DNA of 64,000 bases from Baylisascaris procyonis (Eukaryota > Nematoda > Chromadorea > Rhabditida > Ascarididae). The notes under the pieces were generated by a model. That model ran no database searches. It worked only from the letters and a program-made list of their open reading frames with translations, and was not told the DNA's origin. Both the position numbers and the translations under genes were made by a program. Shown one piece after another: positions 33,764-46,100 of this stretch (its first letter is position 1; each line of letters begins with the position of its first letter). The stretch is from positions 107,501 to 171,500 of the forward strand of contig JAZARR010000259.1 of assembly GCA_037389465.1 (NCBI GenBank). Direction: 5' to 3'.

Positions 33764-35120
33764 CTTGCAATAGATAATGAAGGAACTAAAAGTGAGAACG
33801 CTACGAACAATGATAACGAGCACATCGTCTGCTCATATTTTGCTGATAACATTGCACTTTTGATGAAAACATCTCTACAGTTTAATAGATATTGTGAGAC
33901 CAAACGAAGGATGGAAGGAAAATTGACGAAAAGTGTTGGGTATGGCACTGAAGAGCCAACCCAAGATATAAACTTGTGATCTACCATTGCAGTGACCACG
34001 TTTGCCTGCGTAGTTGATTCTCTTTCAGTGTTCTTGCCATAATGCCACTGATCTACTATTGTGCTCTTGGCGGGATATGAGGACTTCAAAAGCGGCTCTC
34101 AGCCCGTCAGAGTCAGTCTTCTTCATCCGTCTATCCCGTCGCCAGTCTCCATCGTTGCGTTCTTCACTGGTAAGTTTTCCCCAATCGCCTTCGCCTTGCC
34201 CCAGTTCGGTCTCATTGTCGTGCTCATCTTGGGAGCCGTTATACTCTCCAATAGACGTTTCTACTATCTCCGCGTGCTCTACGTTCCGCAGTCGCGCTAC
34301 CTCCGCACTCGTCGCTGTCCGATACAACAAATTGGAGTACAGATACAATAAAAAGATTAAGGTACGAAAATACAGCTAACATTTTCAGCAGGTGTATCAA
34401 AAAAGGTAACGACCAGGTATAAAATCTATCGAGGAAATCGAGAGATATGTTTCACGCGGCTGCGATTTGAAGAAGGCAAAAGGAATGCAGGTTAAAAGGA
34501 GATGCTGCAAAGATCTTTCGAGCAGATAATTATGTCTCCGCGGCATTGCCTGCAATTTGGTAAGGAAGGGGAAATCGATGCCCGAGGCAGGAAGATTCGA
34601 GATGGCAGGTGAAGTGGGGCAAGGTGGATGTCTGACGTTTCGGTTAGAGGACATTGCTAATGAAGAAACGCTGCGAAGAAGCAGTGTGAAATGGACAGGA
34701 TACGTATGGCGCACTTAGTGAGGTCAGTAGCCAGCAGAAGCATTTGAAATGGCATCCAAAATATTGATACCGATGATAAACGATACAAATGAATGGGCAG
34801 GCTTCTTGCATAACGACCATCTATCACTCGATGGCATCAAAAAATGATTATCCCATGTGTCGCAAATGCCCGATGTAGACGCTTGTGGGTTCGGAATGAC
34901 CGCCCATGAAGAAATTCGCACCTCATTACTGATCACTGATTGAACAATAGGCATCTTATTCATAACCATATTGGATGCAACATACAGCCAAGACGCTAAT
35001 ATCTGCTTGAAAAACTGCTGGGTATTGGCGGATTCCGCCTCATCTGCAGCTAGAAACGTCCTTCTGGGTTCCTTTCTAACGAGCATTTTTAGAGGGAACA
35101 GCGCACATGGAGTTTAACCT
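33764..35120 (+). pseudogene. Possible decayed or partial coding region, plus strand
   Basis: Richer in G+C than its surroundings. A Lys/Glu-rich open frame (about 33764-33978, containing TSLQFNRYCETKRRMEGKL) is followed by a strong acceptor TTCTCTTTCAG at 34028 and a fully open 47-codon block to donor CTG|GTAAGT at about 34169. Further on, coding-like fragments shift frame: MPEAGRFEMAGEVGQGG, EAFEMASKILIPMINDTNEW and DACGFGMTAHEEIRTSLL, separated by stops. Long minus-strand frames exist over the same bases but are Pro/Ser/Leu-rich like shadows and lack splice sites. No family recognised; a broken gene or mobile-element remnant are both possible. Confidence 0.28.
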
Positions 35121-37194
35121 TCAGAAAAACCTTCAGTTTCTTAGAACAATAATAAGAATTAATCACCTATTTCAAAAATATCATTCCATAACATTTTGAA
35201 GGAGTTTTTAGGCATCTTACGACAATAATTATATAGGCCAATTGTTGTCACAGGATCACGCAGAAACTAATCCTCGTAGCGGAAGTAGGACACCAAGCAG
35301 CAACCAACGTGCTAAATGCACCAATTCTTCGGTTTAAAATCTACCAATCTGCAAGACTCTACGCTCCCTGGCGCAAGTTAATGCATTGGAATTTTTGTTA
35401 ATTACCCAGTGAGATTCAATCGCAAATAGATTTCACGCACCATCGAACAAGTGATATGCAACAAGGCGTCTCAGAAGTAACGGCAGAACGCTGAGCAAGA
35501 ATATCGATGACTTCTGCTTTCTACGTAAAAGTTCGCGTGAATAGTGGAATAGAAATCTCCATATCACTGATAATAGCAGTATTCAAAAACTATCAATAAT
35601 TGCGCAATGGAAGACGAGTGAAATGAAGCAGCTAATTACGTAGGTTTTGAAAATAATCCAATTAGCGCTTAGGTAAGCATGTGCTAAGGAAAGTTCAGGT
35701 GAGTGAGTGCAAGTTTCCTAAATAAAGTTATCAATGGCTCTTGACTAGCGAACGTATATAAATACTGACTTCGACAAACGTGAGTTTTCCGATCGGGGAA
35801 AATGAGCTACCCTGCTATCCGGAAGAAAAGAAGCAAAGCGCTGAGCGTAGATGTTCTGCTCACATGGAAGAGATTAGGAAATAAACTTTTGGAAACATCC
35901 TCTAAGACATAACTGGACAGTAGAAGGTCTGATGTCCGCTTATGTTAGATTATTAGGATAGAAAGAAAAACATTTTGATGCAACATAACCGATTTAAAGG
36001 CATTTATGAGGAATAAAAAGTGAACATATAGATTTGTAAATTTTTTATCGTCATAACTGCATGAGAAAAATTCGATGGAATTCCGCTAGTTTTTCAAATT
36101 GTCAGCAAACTGGAACAACACATTCGCCCACTTACTAACGAATTATGAAAAGCTGTAACCCGTCATTAAATAGTTGCTAGCAGCTACGCTGATACGAATC
36201 AATGAACGTTTATGTGAAACGTTTATTTGAATTGCTTAATGACAGCAAGATCTTTTTTTTTTTGTAATATTTAATGAATGTACTTTCTCTTAGATCAGTT
36301 TCTGCCTTCTTGCGTTTCATTTCCTTCTTATAACAGAAAAAAATTCTGTTCATTCATCCAGTGAATTTCATGCGTTTAGACTGAAGAGCTCGACGTTCAG
36401 TCCACAACTTCCTAATATCAGTACATTAAAAAAAAATGAAGAAAGAATGACAATACGGACTACACTTGAGAAAGAAAAAAATTTGAATCACTAATGTCGC
36501 TATGCAGACAAAGAATTTTTAGATTCTATGTAATTTCCGCGGAAACGGAAAATTACGCGAATTACGAGCACTACCAAGGGTAGCACAAAATTTGCATATG
36601 AAAACTTCGATAAAAATTTGCATAATTGGCCGACGGCTAGAAAGGCAAGAAAAATTTAGCTGGAGATTTTTTTCGAGGAAGCACATTGATAAAAAGAGTA
36701 TATTTTGCATCATTTCGATGTTCTTTCGAAATGTCAGCGGATTTTGCGTAATTTCGGATTTTGCGAGATCATTTAAAGGAAGCAACAATCAATTTAATAA
36801 ATTAACATCAAAGAAGAAATAAATTTCAACACAGCATTGATACTATTGCGTACACGACCACCAAAACAAATCTATGAAAGAACTGACGAGGTGAAAAATT
36901 CGCTCCAACCTGCTGCAAAATAAATACACATGTTTTAATCACACGTTATTCAGCATGGTAAATAGACGAACCTGAAAGTTAACACAGGTAATCTTCTTTA
37001 ATTTTGTTACTTCCGGCTGCCATCACTTCTAAGTTGTGACTGCGTACGGATCAGCACTCGAACGCATTCTGAAAGGTTGAAAACGAAGATGGGGAAATCA
37101 CAAGAGAGGGGAAATACGGTTGCTGGTATTATGGAACGTGCTTTCACCATGCAGACTTTTGAGCGACTTTTCGTCGAATAATGGGGGATCTGAC
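35121..37194. other. AT-rich stretch, no supported gene
   Basis: Only chance-length frames, including an 89-codon minus and a 76-codon plus frame overlapping at 36519-36822, neither with splice sites or recognisable motifs. Confidence 0.5.
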
Positions 37195-37460
37195 CTAGTT
37201 TTGAATTAAATTCAACGGATGGAACTGATCCTCGTCGGAAATTTCGAAGTACGTTCCATTGGCATGCCTGAATATGTGATTGTTCGGATTATACTCTAGA
37301 AGAGCAAATTTCACATGTGGGAACACTGCCGTCATGAAAAGAGTTATTGAAGGAATAATGCTGTAATCATAATGGACAACCTCATGGGGATTCCTTCTTT
37401 AGCCTGAATGAATTCGAAGTAAAGAAGACGATCCGAGTTAAGGAGCGCTGAAATGGGCAT
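37195..37460 (-). pseudogene. Candidate C-terminal coding segment with a frame break
   Basis: After acceptor CATTTTCAG it reads MPISALLNSDRLLYFEFIQA, then KEGIPM. The frame then has to shift by two bases, after which it reads VVHYDYSIIPSITLF, FPHVKFALLEYNPNN, NGTYFEISDEDQFHPLNL and stops at 37195-37197. The H-x-D...P...FALLEY...NGTYF pattern faintly recalls the C-terminal part of histidine-phosphatase proteins, but the His is displaced and I do not claim the family. The break is either an indel (pseudogene or sequence error) or a 20-nt GT...AG gap, too short for a normal nematode intron. No upstream exon was found. Confidence 0.33.
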
Positions 37461-40400
37461 CTGAAAATGAACACATAGAGGATATGTCAGTCTTGTTTTA
37501 ACTTGAAATTGCAATACTTGCTACCGAATAGCGGCGAACCCTTCCCTGGAGGGTGGGCTCTCCAGGAGGCGTTCCACCAGACGTTAAAAGGAAAATCGGG
37601 ATGGTTGTATTCGATCTCATTTAGCATATTCTCCTCAGTGCACTCACCCTTTAATCATTTCCATTCACCTCAAGTCAGCTCGAATAAGATGTCGTTAGCG
37701 AGCCCTGCCTAGTATCGTTTCATTGCAAATATCAGACTAAAAGCAATCTGCTAAGAAATCAAGGTGGAACACTACAACTGAAATAGAACTGCCGAAAATC
37801 GCATAGATTGTGTAAGCGGCGCTTGCGAATCAGCTCAACCCAGCAAGGAAAGATGGTCCAAGGAAAGAAGCAAAACGTGCAAAGAAGATAAAGAGAGAAA
37901 CCATCGTCATCAGAGAAAAGCAGATGAAAGAATGAACGCATTTAAATAGAGAAAGAAACGGAAAGACATGAGATAAAGAAGCGATGTTCAGGACGTTAAA
38001 GACTTCTTCACCTCTGCGACGTAATCGCCGCAAACGTTATGGCTGGGAAGGGAAGGCGCTGATTTCGGCCGATCACCAATAGATATATCGTCAACAGAAG
38101 AACCGGTATACGGTTTTCCCTTTCTCAATAGGAAGTTACCGGAAATTTGCAGAATATTACACAAGCAAGTTGCATAGTTAGTGAGAACTTACCCGTGACT
38201 TCTGAGAGAAAATCATTTCTAAAAATGGCGAAATTTTATATTTACTGCGGAAAGGAGAACGAAGAACGATTTTCATTTATACCACTTCATTAAAATTGAA
38301 AAGTATCGACGAAATCCTTACGAAATCTTTTCGTAGAAATTTAATTGAAGCTTTCGGCTACTTCACCTAAGGTTGGTTGACTTCGTGAACTGCTTATTCG
38401 AGTTCTGCTTTCCTTATCATATACACCATGCAAACACCTTCGCTAGTTGCGGCATTTGATGCTCTCCGAATGATTTTTTTTGTGATGGAAGAACGGAAAA
38501 ATGATACTAGGTCATAGCTAGAGATGAAAATGTCACATGCATTCACCTTTCTGCAACGAAATATTCACCGTAATAAATATTATTATATTGACATGAATAT
38601 TCAATTCAACGAAATCTTTTGTGATGAAAATTCCACTTGAATATTTCTTTGATATTTTAGAATACAACCTATTGAGAATTCCTGGAATATGGCTGAAATG
38701 TGCTGTTGACTATCCGAATAAACAATAAAAAAGAGACATTCTTTCGGAAACATATGTGAAAGAGTTACGATCCTACCGTTCTAATCCTAATTTATGAAAT
38801 ATCATCGAGACGTAAAAAATCTCTACGAATAAATTTGAAACCAGACAAAATGGGAGCGCAATAAGCGGTGAGAAGCGAAAGCTTTCCCTTTGCTCATTCA
38901 CAAAGCTTCCAGGTGTACGATGGTGATGATAAGAGCACACAAAAAAAAAAACGAAAGGAAGCGATATAGAGATGCTGTGAGAACCGGAAACGATGGCACA
39001 CAATGCACGCACGAGGCGTATTCGACCTCGTTCGTACACTGCCACCACAGCTGATAATCAACCATCAAGACGCCTCCTTCCTATCTATGCTCCAGTTTTG
39101 TGACTCGTTACGTATACAGCGATCGGAGCGAAATACAAGCGATCTGGTCAATTGTAGAATGCGTTATGAATGACTCATGCCATATACTTTTTTAGGGAAA
39201 AAGTAAATGAAATCGAGCTTACTGACAGCCCATTAAGTTTTGATTGGAAGCAGATAGTGGCATTTAGCTGCAAGAGAATACCTGTCACAGATAGATCATT
39301 GAGCAGTTCCAGACGGTATAACCCACAATCGATGAGTTTATTGCGTAGAACTTTTAGATCGTCGAAATTAAGTAAAAATACCTTGTCATAGGAAAATTAC
39401 TTGTCATTGCAGTCAGTTACGTGAAACTACCTTCAAAAAGGCGACAAATGATAATTGACATGGCCACTGGCATTGATGATTGCCAAATAATCTCGGTCAC
39501 AAACATTTCTGTCGGTTACTATGAATGCTTGAATTGGCCTTGCAATGTCGTTCGACGAATGCAATAGGAAATAGAACGGTTGAGGAAATTTTAGCGAAGA
39601 ACGAAAGTTTGGAAAAAAACGGAAGAAGAAATCTCATCGCTATATCGCGATGCTAAACTACATATACCGCAACCGCATAGCGCAATGCCCAGGAGGGAAT
39701 GAAAGGCACTCCACTATTTCACATGCACAAGCAACTGGCTGACTGAATATATCCGCCATCATTCAGTAGCTCGGTGCTGCTAGGCTCTTAGTGAAACTAA
39801 GCGTTAAATTTGATCCTATGCATGAATCGATTAAAAAAAAATATTAATTGAACGAAATTCTTTCTCAAAAGGCTAGGTAGTTCACATCCACCAAATTTAA
39901 GTATTTCACTCGTTCCGGATTCTGGGCAACTATCGGAGAAATAAGCCAGAGCTTCGCATTACGCTTTACGAAAATATTTGCCAATGTTATAAAAAAGCGT
40001 CGATAACTGCACTTTAATTTAAGCACAACACTCAAATCATAGCACCACGAATACCTCAGTTCGTTCATATGAATTTGCTTTCACAATGCAGAATAAAGCT
40101 TTGTTGCATTGATGTGCATTTATGAATACGCCTTCGTCCGCAAGATTTTCAATTCGTGAGCTCGAAGCTTGTTTCGAAAATTAGCTGATTCTTATCATCG
40201 GCAGCCTTCACTTCCGAAATTCGTAGATGGAGAGGAGATGATTAACACAAAACGCAAAAAAAAACAAGATACCACAAGGGTAAACAAAGTACGCTGGTTC
40301 ATTTAAAAACTTGCAGGTGGACGAGCGTATGCTGCACCCGTAAAAATTTGGCATGACGATTTCATTGCTGATGGGACTGGAATAATGTTGTGCTGATGAG

Positions 40401-43147
40401 AACATTTATAATAGATGAGGAAAAGAGTGGACTTTTACAAAAGATTTTACATAAGGTTGAAAATTCGAAGCGAATCACTCTTCTACGATTCCATCTCTAT
40501 TACAGCAACTTTCAGCTTATGAGTTTCGAAAGGAATTATTGATATTGAAATTGAAATGTATCAAAACTTGCATGCATTTTACATCAATTACCGTATCATT
40601 CTATGCTAGTGAAATCAGAGAGCGGCAATTTAAGTGCGCCTGACGAATTAGAAGAATATGAGCTCCAACACTCGGTCAATCTTTGAAAAAATCTTGATCA
40701 GTTACTAAGGAATCAAAAGTATACGAAACAGTGTTTTCGTATTTCAACTAGTCGATCTAATGCCTCAGGTGATCTTCTTATGAACGTTCCTTGTTGGAAT
40801 CCTGTTGCTACAGTAAACCTTATATAGTACAATCTTGTTGCTACAGTACCTGCAGTTTTACGTTCATATATTCTTTGGTTTTTAAGTTAAAACTACCTGG
40901 GAGACAGACACGCACACGGTGATGACGTCATTGTGGTGCGCATTTCTAAATGAATTTACAAAAGCGCCTAAAGAGAGGACGAAATTGTAGAAGACAGCCT
41001 AGCTAGTTAGAATATGATTGGCCATATTCCGCATACGAAATCCTTTCTGGAAGAAATCGGATAGCGGTTACAAAATTTCAAATTTCCCAAAGTTTAGACA
41101 TGGTACTTTTTAAAGCAGTCCTTTCCACGTTTGTAAACGAGTACTTCCGCCCCCTCCCTCTTTATACCTTACACACTCCTTGAAAGTCTTTGTCTCCAAG
41201 TGCTTCAACCACTTCTCGAAACTCGGCCGGGATTTCCTCGACTGCTCGAAGCGCTGACATGACTAATATGTGCCCTGAGCTGTTCGATGACAACTAAACT
41301 GGAGAGGCCTCATTACTGGCGTGTTGATGGAGATGTCTGTAGATGTTGAAGTGATGTTTTTTCTGGTAGGAAGTCAAACTCACGACGAACTCTCAGCAGC
41401 CCCATGCGCCCCCACATTCTCTGCTATGATTGAGTGGGCTGCAGCAGATGAAATGCTAGAGGCGGCACTAATTTTTTGAGGGTAATACGGCGATCGGTAC
41501 ATTACAGAACTTCTTCGATACAGTTTCAAGAGCCATTTTATTGCGTTATAGTTCATACTTACAGCTATCGTTCAGCAATTTCACATCGCTGGCAAAAGGA
41601 AGTGCCACTTGAAATGTTCAATCCCATGGATAGATTCGTTGCCATACCCATCCCGAATCAATATTTCGGGGCTTTAAGTGGTAGACTTTCAACATAATAA
41701 AAGCAACATTCGCTATACGCTGCTTAGGCGTACCACCGCCTAAGTATTTCAGAATCAACTCCAGCAAAGATTTTGATGCGCGCAGTGGAGGCCACAAAAG
41801 AGAGTGGCATACAAAGGTTTCGGATACGGCCTCCCGACTTCACTAGCGTAGAGAGAGTTTCATTTCTTCGTCGATAGCAATTCGGATTTCTTCCTTTTAT
41901 CCCAGGACGTTCTGAAGTTGGTTGTTCCAGCGAATGGATTAAAAGATTCATATCGAGCTAATCTCGCTACCACTTCTTTCCAGTTCCTCTACTTTATCTT
42001 CTTTGATCCGCTATTACAAATGCATAGGGAACGGAACGAGGTGTTGTCCTTTCAGTTTAGTTATGCGCACGTACTTAGTTCTATCTACGTTGTACTTTCA
42101 ATTAAGGAACCAATACAGTCGGTGTTATGACATGTGATGGCAATAGTTAACACCGTAGGGCAACCTATTACACAAATTTTCCACATCATCTCTCACTTTC
42201 TTGAAGCACAAATATTTAAACACTTTCACCCCAAGAGTTGTCATATTTCATTTCACTCACAATTTGGTCTGAAAGAAAACCAAAAAAAAGGATATGGAAA
42301 AGAATCCTCTGAAGGATGTACACTGCTAGAATATCGACTTCTTACTGCCTATGTTGGATTAATTGTTCTATAGTTTTGATTGTGGTGCGTCTCGTGTATG
42401 TAATTGATCTATATGCGGTTGGAGCATCTGCAATATGGTTGGAACTTCCCTAACTCGCTTTTGATTTATCTCGGGAATCGAACTTACAAAACTTTAGACC
42501 TATAAAACTTTGGACCCCGAATATCCTTTGGTGTTGCATATATTCCAAGTAATGCCTATTGTTTCGTCAACGATTAAAAATCTGATCTTCGATTATCGAT
42601 CGACTATAGTTTTCGCTCTCGTTGGAAAAATCAACAAATCTAGAATGATTCGCGATGAATTTGATTTGCGTATGTGAGAAACTCGAAATCACCTTCATCC
42701 TAAATAAATTTTAAACTTAATTAATCTTGAAGAGATTATATGCGCCCTATGCACACGCATTATGGAATATGCTATACAGCGATTTAATGAAAATATATGA
42801 AAGTGAGAGTTTCATTGATGTTGACATTTCACAAGAATTCCGCAGTAACTCAGGAAGCAGTTAGGGCATCGAAGGAAAAAAAACAACTGGTGGAAGTAGT
42901 AGAGTTTTTTGAAGGATACGATGATGTAACGTAGATAGTGGAATGAGTAAGGCGACAATAACACTTTGCGATGGTTTTTCCTTTACTTTATGATGGAAAA
43001 TATTTCGATGCTCGATGGTACGCACTTCAATTTAAATAAATCGTTGCATAACGGATGTTAAGATATAAACTAAAATGGCAGCTATAGATTAGAAGGAAGA
43101 GATGACAATCCACCGGATCCCCTAATCGCTCATAAATTCCCTGATAG
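37461..43147. other. AT-rich stretch, no supported gene
   Basis: Only chance-length frames. A minus-strand 67-codon frame at 39865-40068 (ends VKYLNLVDVNYLAF) has coding-like codons but no splice context. A 13-bp direct repeat, TGTTGCTACAGTA, occurs at 40803 and 40836. Confidence 0.5.
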
Positions 43148-43197
43148 CAAAAAAAAAAAACAAAAACAAACAAACAAACAAAAAAAAAAACAAAAAG
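43148..43197. repeat. (CAAA)n / poly-A simple repeat
   Basis: Runs of A broken by CAAAC and CAAA units. The minus-strand frame at 43027-43338 owes its Phe/Val tract to this repeat and is not a gene. Confidence 0.92.
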
Positions 43198-46100
43198 ATT
43201 GGTGACAAACAACGGAGAAGATCGTTGAGAAAGAAGTGTTTTGTGTTTGTTCAATCGGTTGTTTTCGCAAGATGGATATGCGGCCCTCTCACATTCGGAG
43301 GATATCGACATCGGAAGTCGAGTATGTAATACAAACAACTATCTAGTCAACTGTTCAGGTACAAAGGAATTCATAAATTACGTTGCAGTTTTTAGTCGTT
43401 CGTTCATAGGTAAGCTGGGTTGAATAAGCTCTGGTGCATAAGAAAGGAAATGGCGCTGACGCTCGTTAGTTTCCGCTGAGGTTTCTCAGAGGCGAGTGGA
43501 GAAACATGCTAGGGGAAGTGTTAAGAAAGGCAAATTTGCAATGATCTTGCTTGTACTATCCGTGAATAAAGTTTCACAAGTTAGCAACAAAGAAGGAAAC
43601 AATTTTAGTAGCATACGAATGGGATTAGCACGATGTCCGGGTTTTGATCTCATTCATCCAAGTGAATAGTTTCATATGCAACTGACAGAATAAAACCGAA
43701 GGCAAAAAATAGGGTATTTGAGCTGATAAGATTGACGATAAAAAAGTTTAACGAAAAATTTCTCTTCATATGGTCCAACCAATAGGAAATGATAAAGCTG
43801 CCACTTCAGAATTCGTGTAATTGTTCTTAAGGTTTTTAAATACTTTTAAACGTTTTTCGGGATTAATAGATCAAAACGGATCATGAGATGGAAGACCGTC
43901 TAACAGACTATAGTATGCAGATACAGTCCCAACAACAGTATACTTAGGTCTGATTGTCCCCCGTACGATATCTGCCACATAATACATCATGCTTCAGGGA
44001 TTCCCGAGTTGAAACTACTGATCATACAAATAGACATACAGCAAAGTTGCCAAAAAGCATAACAAGACACTGACGTTCATATTTACCAGATGCTTTTACT
44101 AATATTCCATAAATATTGCTATGTTTTGAGACAAATGATAAAAAAACTCACGAAATTTTTGGCACCTATGACATCATGCGACTCTCTTCACATTTGAAGG
44201 AATGACCTGAAAACTGGCTTAGGAGAGAATCATGTAGTACCTGCACGTACTCCAAATTTCATAGCCCTAAAATTCAACGCTTTTCGAAACCGAAACAGCA
44301 CGATGGATGAAAAGGGGACACATAAGCATGTAGTGCATGGACATAACCTCGCCTAATGCGCTTTTCAAGCGGAATTTCGCGAAAAAAAGCGCATAAAAAT
44401 AAATTGACGAAATTGCGCGAATGAATCGCTGAAAGCAAAGAATAGCTGAACAATTAGGGAGTTCGAGCAATCTTTCACTCTCCTTTTCTTTGTTTTGTAT
44501 GATTCTAGTGAAGAATCACCACTTGCGAGTAATGTGTGGGGGAGGAGGATGGAAGGGGATGGGAGGACGATTGAAGAGGGAATGATGCAATTTGCAGGTA
44601 ATGGAAGAGAATGATGACTGCATTGACGAAGAAAACAAACAATTCATATGTGGCATCGATATTTTCTTGCGCGCGTTTCACGCGAAAAAAAAGGAATAAT
44701 AATTGAATTTCGAATGGAATAAGTTGTTTATAAGATAGAGCCGTCCCAAATGCTCTGAAATTGTGCTTTTGAATCCGTGAAAATTGGAACTAACCGTGAA
44801 AAAACCTAAGGCTAAAGAAATCGCCATCGAAGAAAAAAAAGCAGTTTGAAAGGTTAGACCCCGAGACAACTCGGAGTTACACCTGAAGGTTGGACTCACA
44901 ACTTCTCATATGCTAGTGAGAAGGTTAGACAACCATTTAGTAATAACCTCCGAAGAATTGTTCATTTCATTACATTGCATAAGGTATTCGCCCATTTAAG
45001 TATTCAACAAATAGACCTTAATCAATTAGAAGTCCTAACGACAAAGAAGAATTTGTGATTGAATTAGCTGTGGGCATTTATTACAAAAGTACAACTTAGT
45101 TACTAATTATTGATAGATGTCTTCGTAATTAGGGATTCCTTCGGCATTAATTTCATCCTAAATTCGAATCCACTAATGAACCTTCCAGTTTTCCGGTTGA
45201 ATGACAAATGAAACATTTTTTAGCAATGCTATCCAATCTTTCGCGTCGATGTCTTCTAAACGAATCAAATATAGGAAAGTCATTGAAGGAACAACTTTAG
45301 CCTAGTACCCACCCACTACCTTGTGTGATCAGTGGTACTCATCTAAGACTATGCTTCAGCGGGTAATTCAGCCTGGTCAGGTGTAGTTTTGTTTAGTGGG
45401 GAAATAGCTGAACGACTAAAGTTAGCGCATTCATTACCAAACTCGAGCAATTGCTATGAACAAATGCGGCCTTAGTGCATATTGGACGTTAACGCATCTC
45501 GAGCGGGAAGTCGGCGGGAGGACAGATTGGATTGCAATAAGAAGATGCACAACTGCCAGATCGCCATTTGTCGATGCTTTCGCACTGCACGCGGAGGAAA
45601 AAAAAGAGGCCGAGGGGCAGAAGATGCCGCAAATAGAGAAGAAAGAAAATACCGACCTAGAGAGCGATAAGAATGAAAGGAAACGATGAAGTCAACAGCA
45701 GTTCGTTAAAAAGCAACAGAACAGGTGAGATGCAGGATATTTTGAGATCCTATGTGGCTTCATTTATGAATTACCCGTATGGGTAAAGCGCTGAAAACCG
45801 GAAAATCATTTGATTGGTCTAGACATATGAGCCAATACGCTTTATATATCTACTCACTAAATTAGATTACTAGAACATTATACAGCAAGCTTTTTTTATT
45901 ACTTATAAGGCTTAAACGCACAGAGAAGTAAACGCTGTAACTGAGGGGTAAGAGGTAAACAATACAGAGATATGAGTAAACAGTTGGTACCAATACATGA
46001 CAGTTACAAGGTGAGGTTGGAGGGTGAAGGAGTGCACGCGTAGAGGAGAAAATACAGAGGTAAACACCGTAAATTACGTTGAGGATAAGAAGGTAATGAA

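Noticed and set aside
34025..34348. Plus-strand membrane-like reading FGLIVVLILGAVILS as a potassium-channel first segment
   Set aside because: No pore signature (TTIGYGD-type) anywhere downstream, and the required intron would be only about 34 nt.
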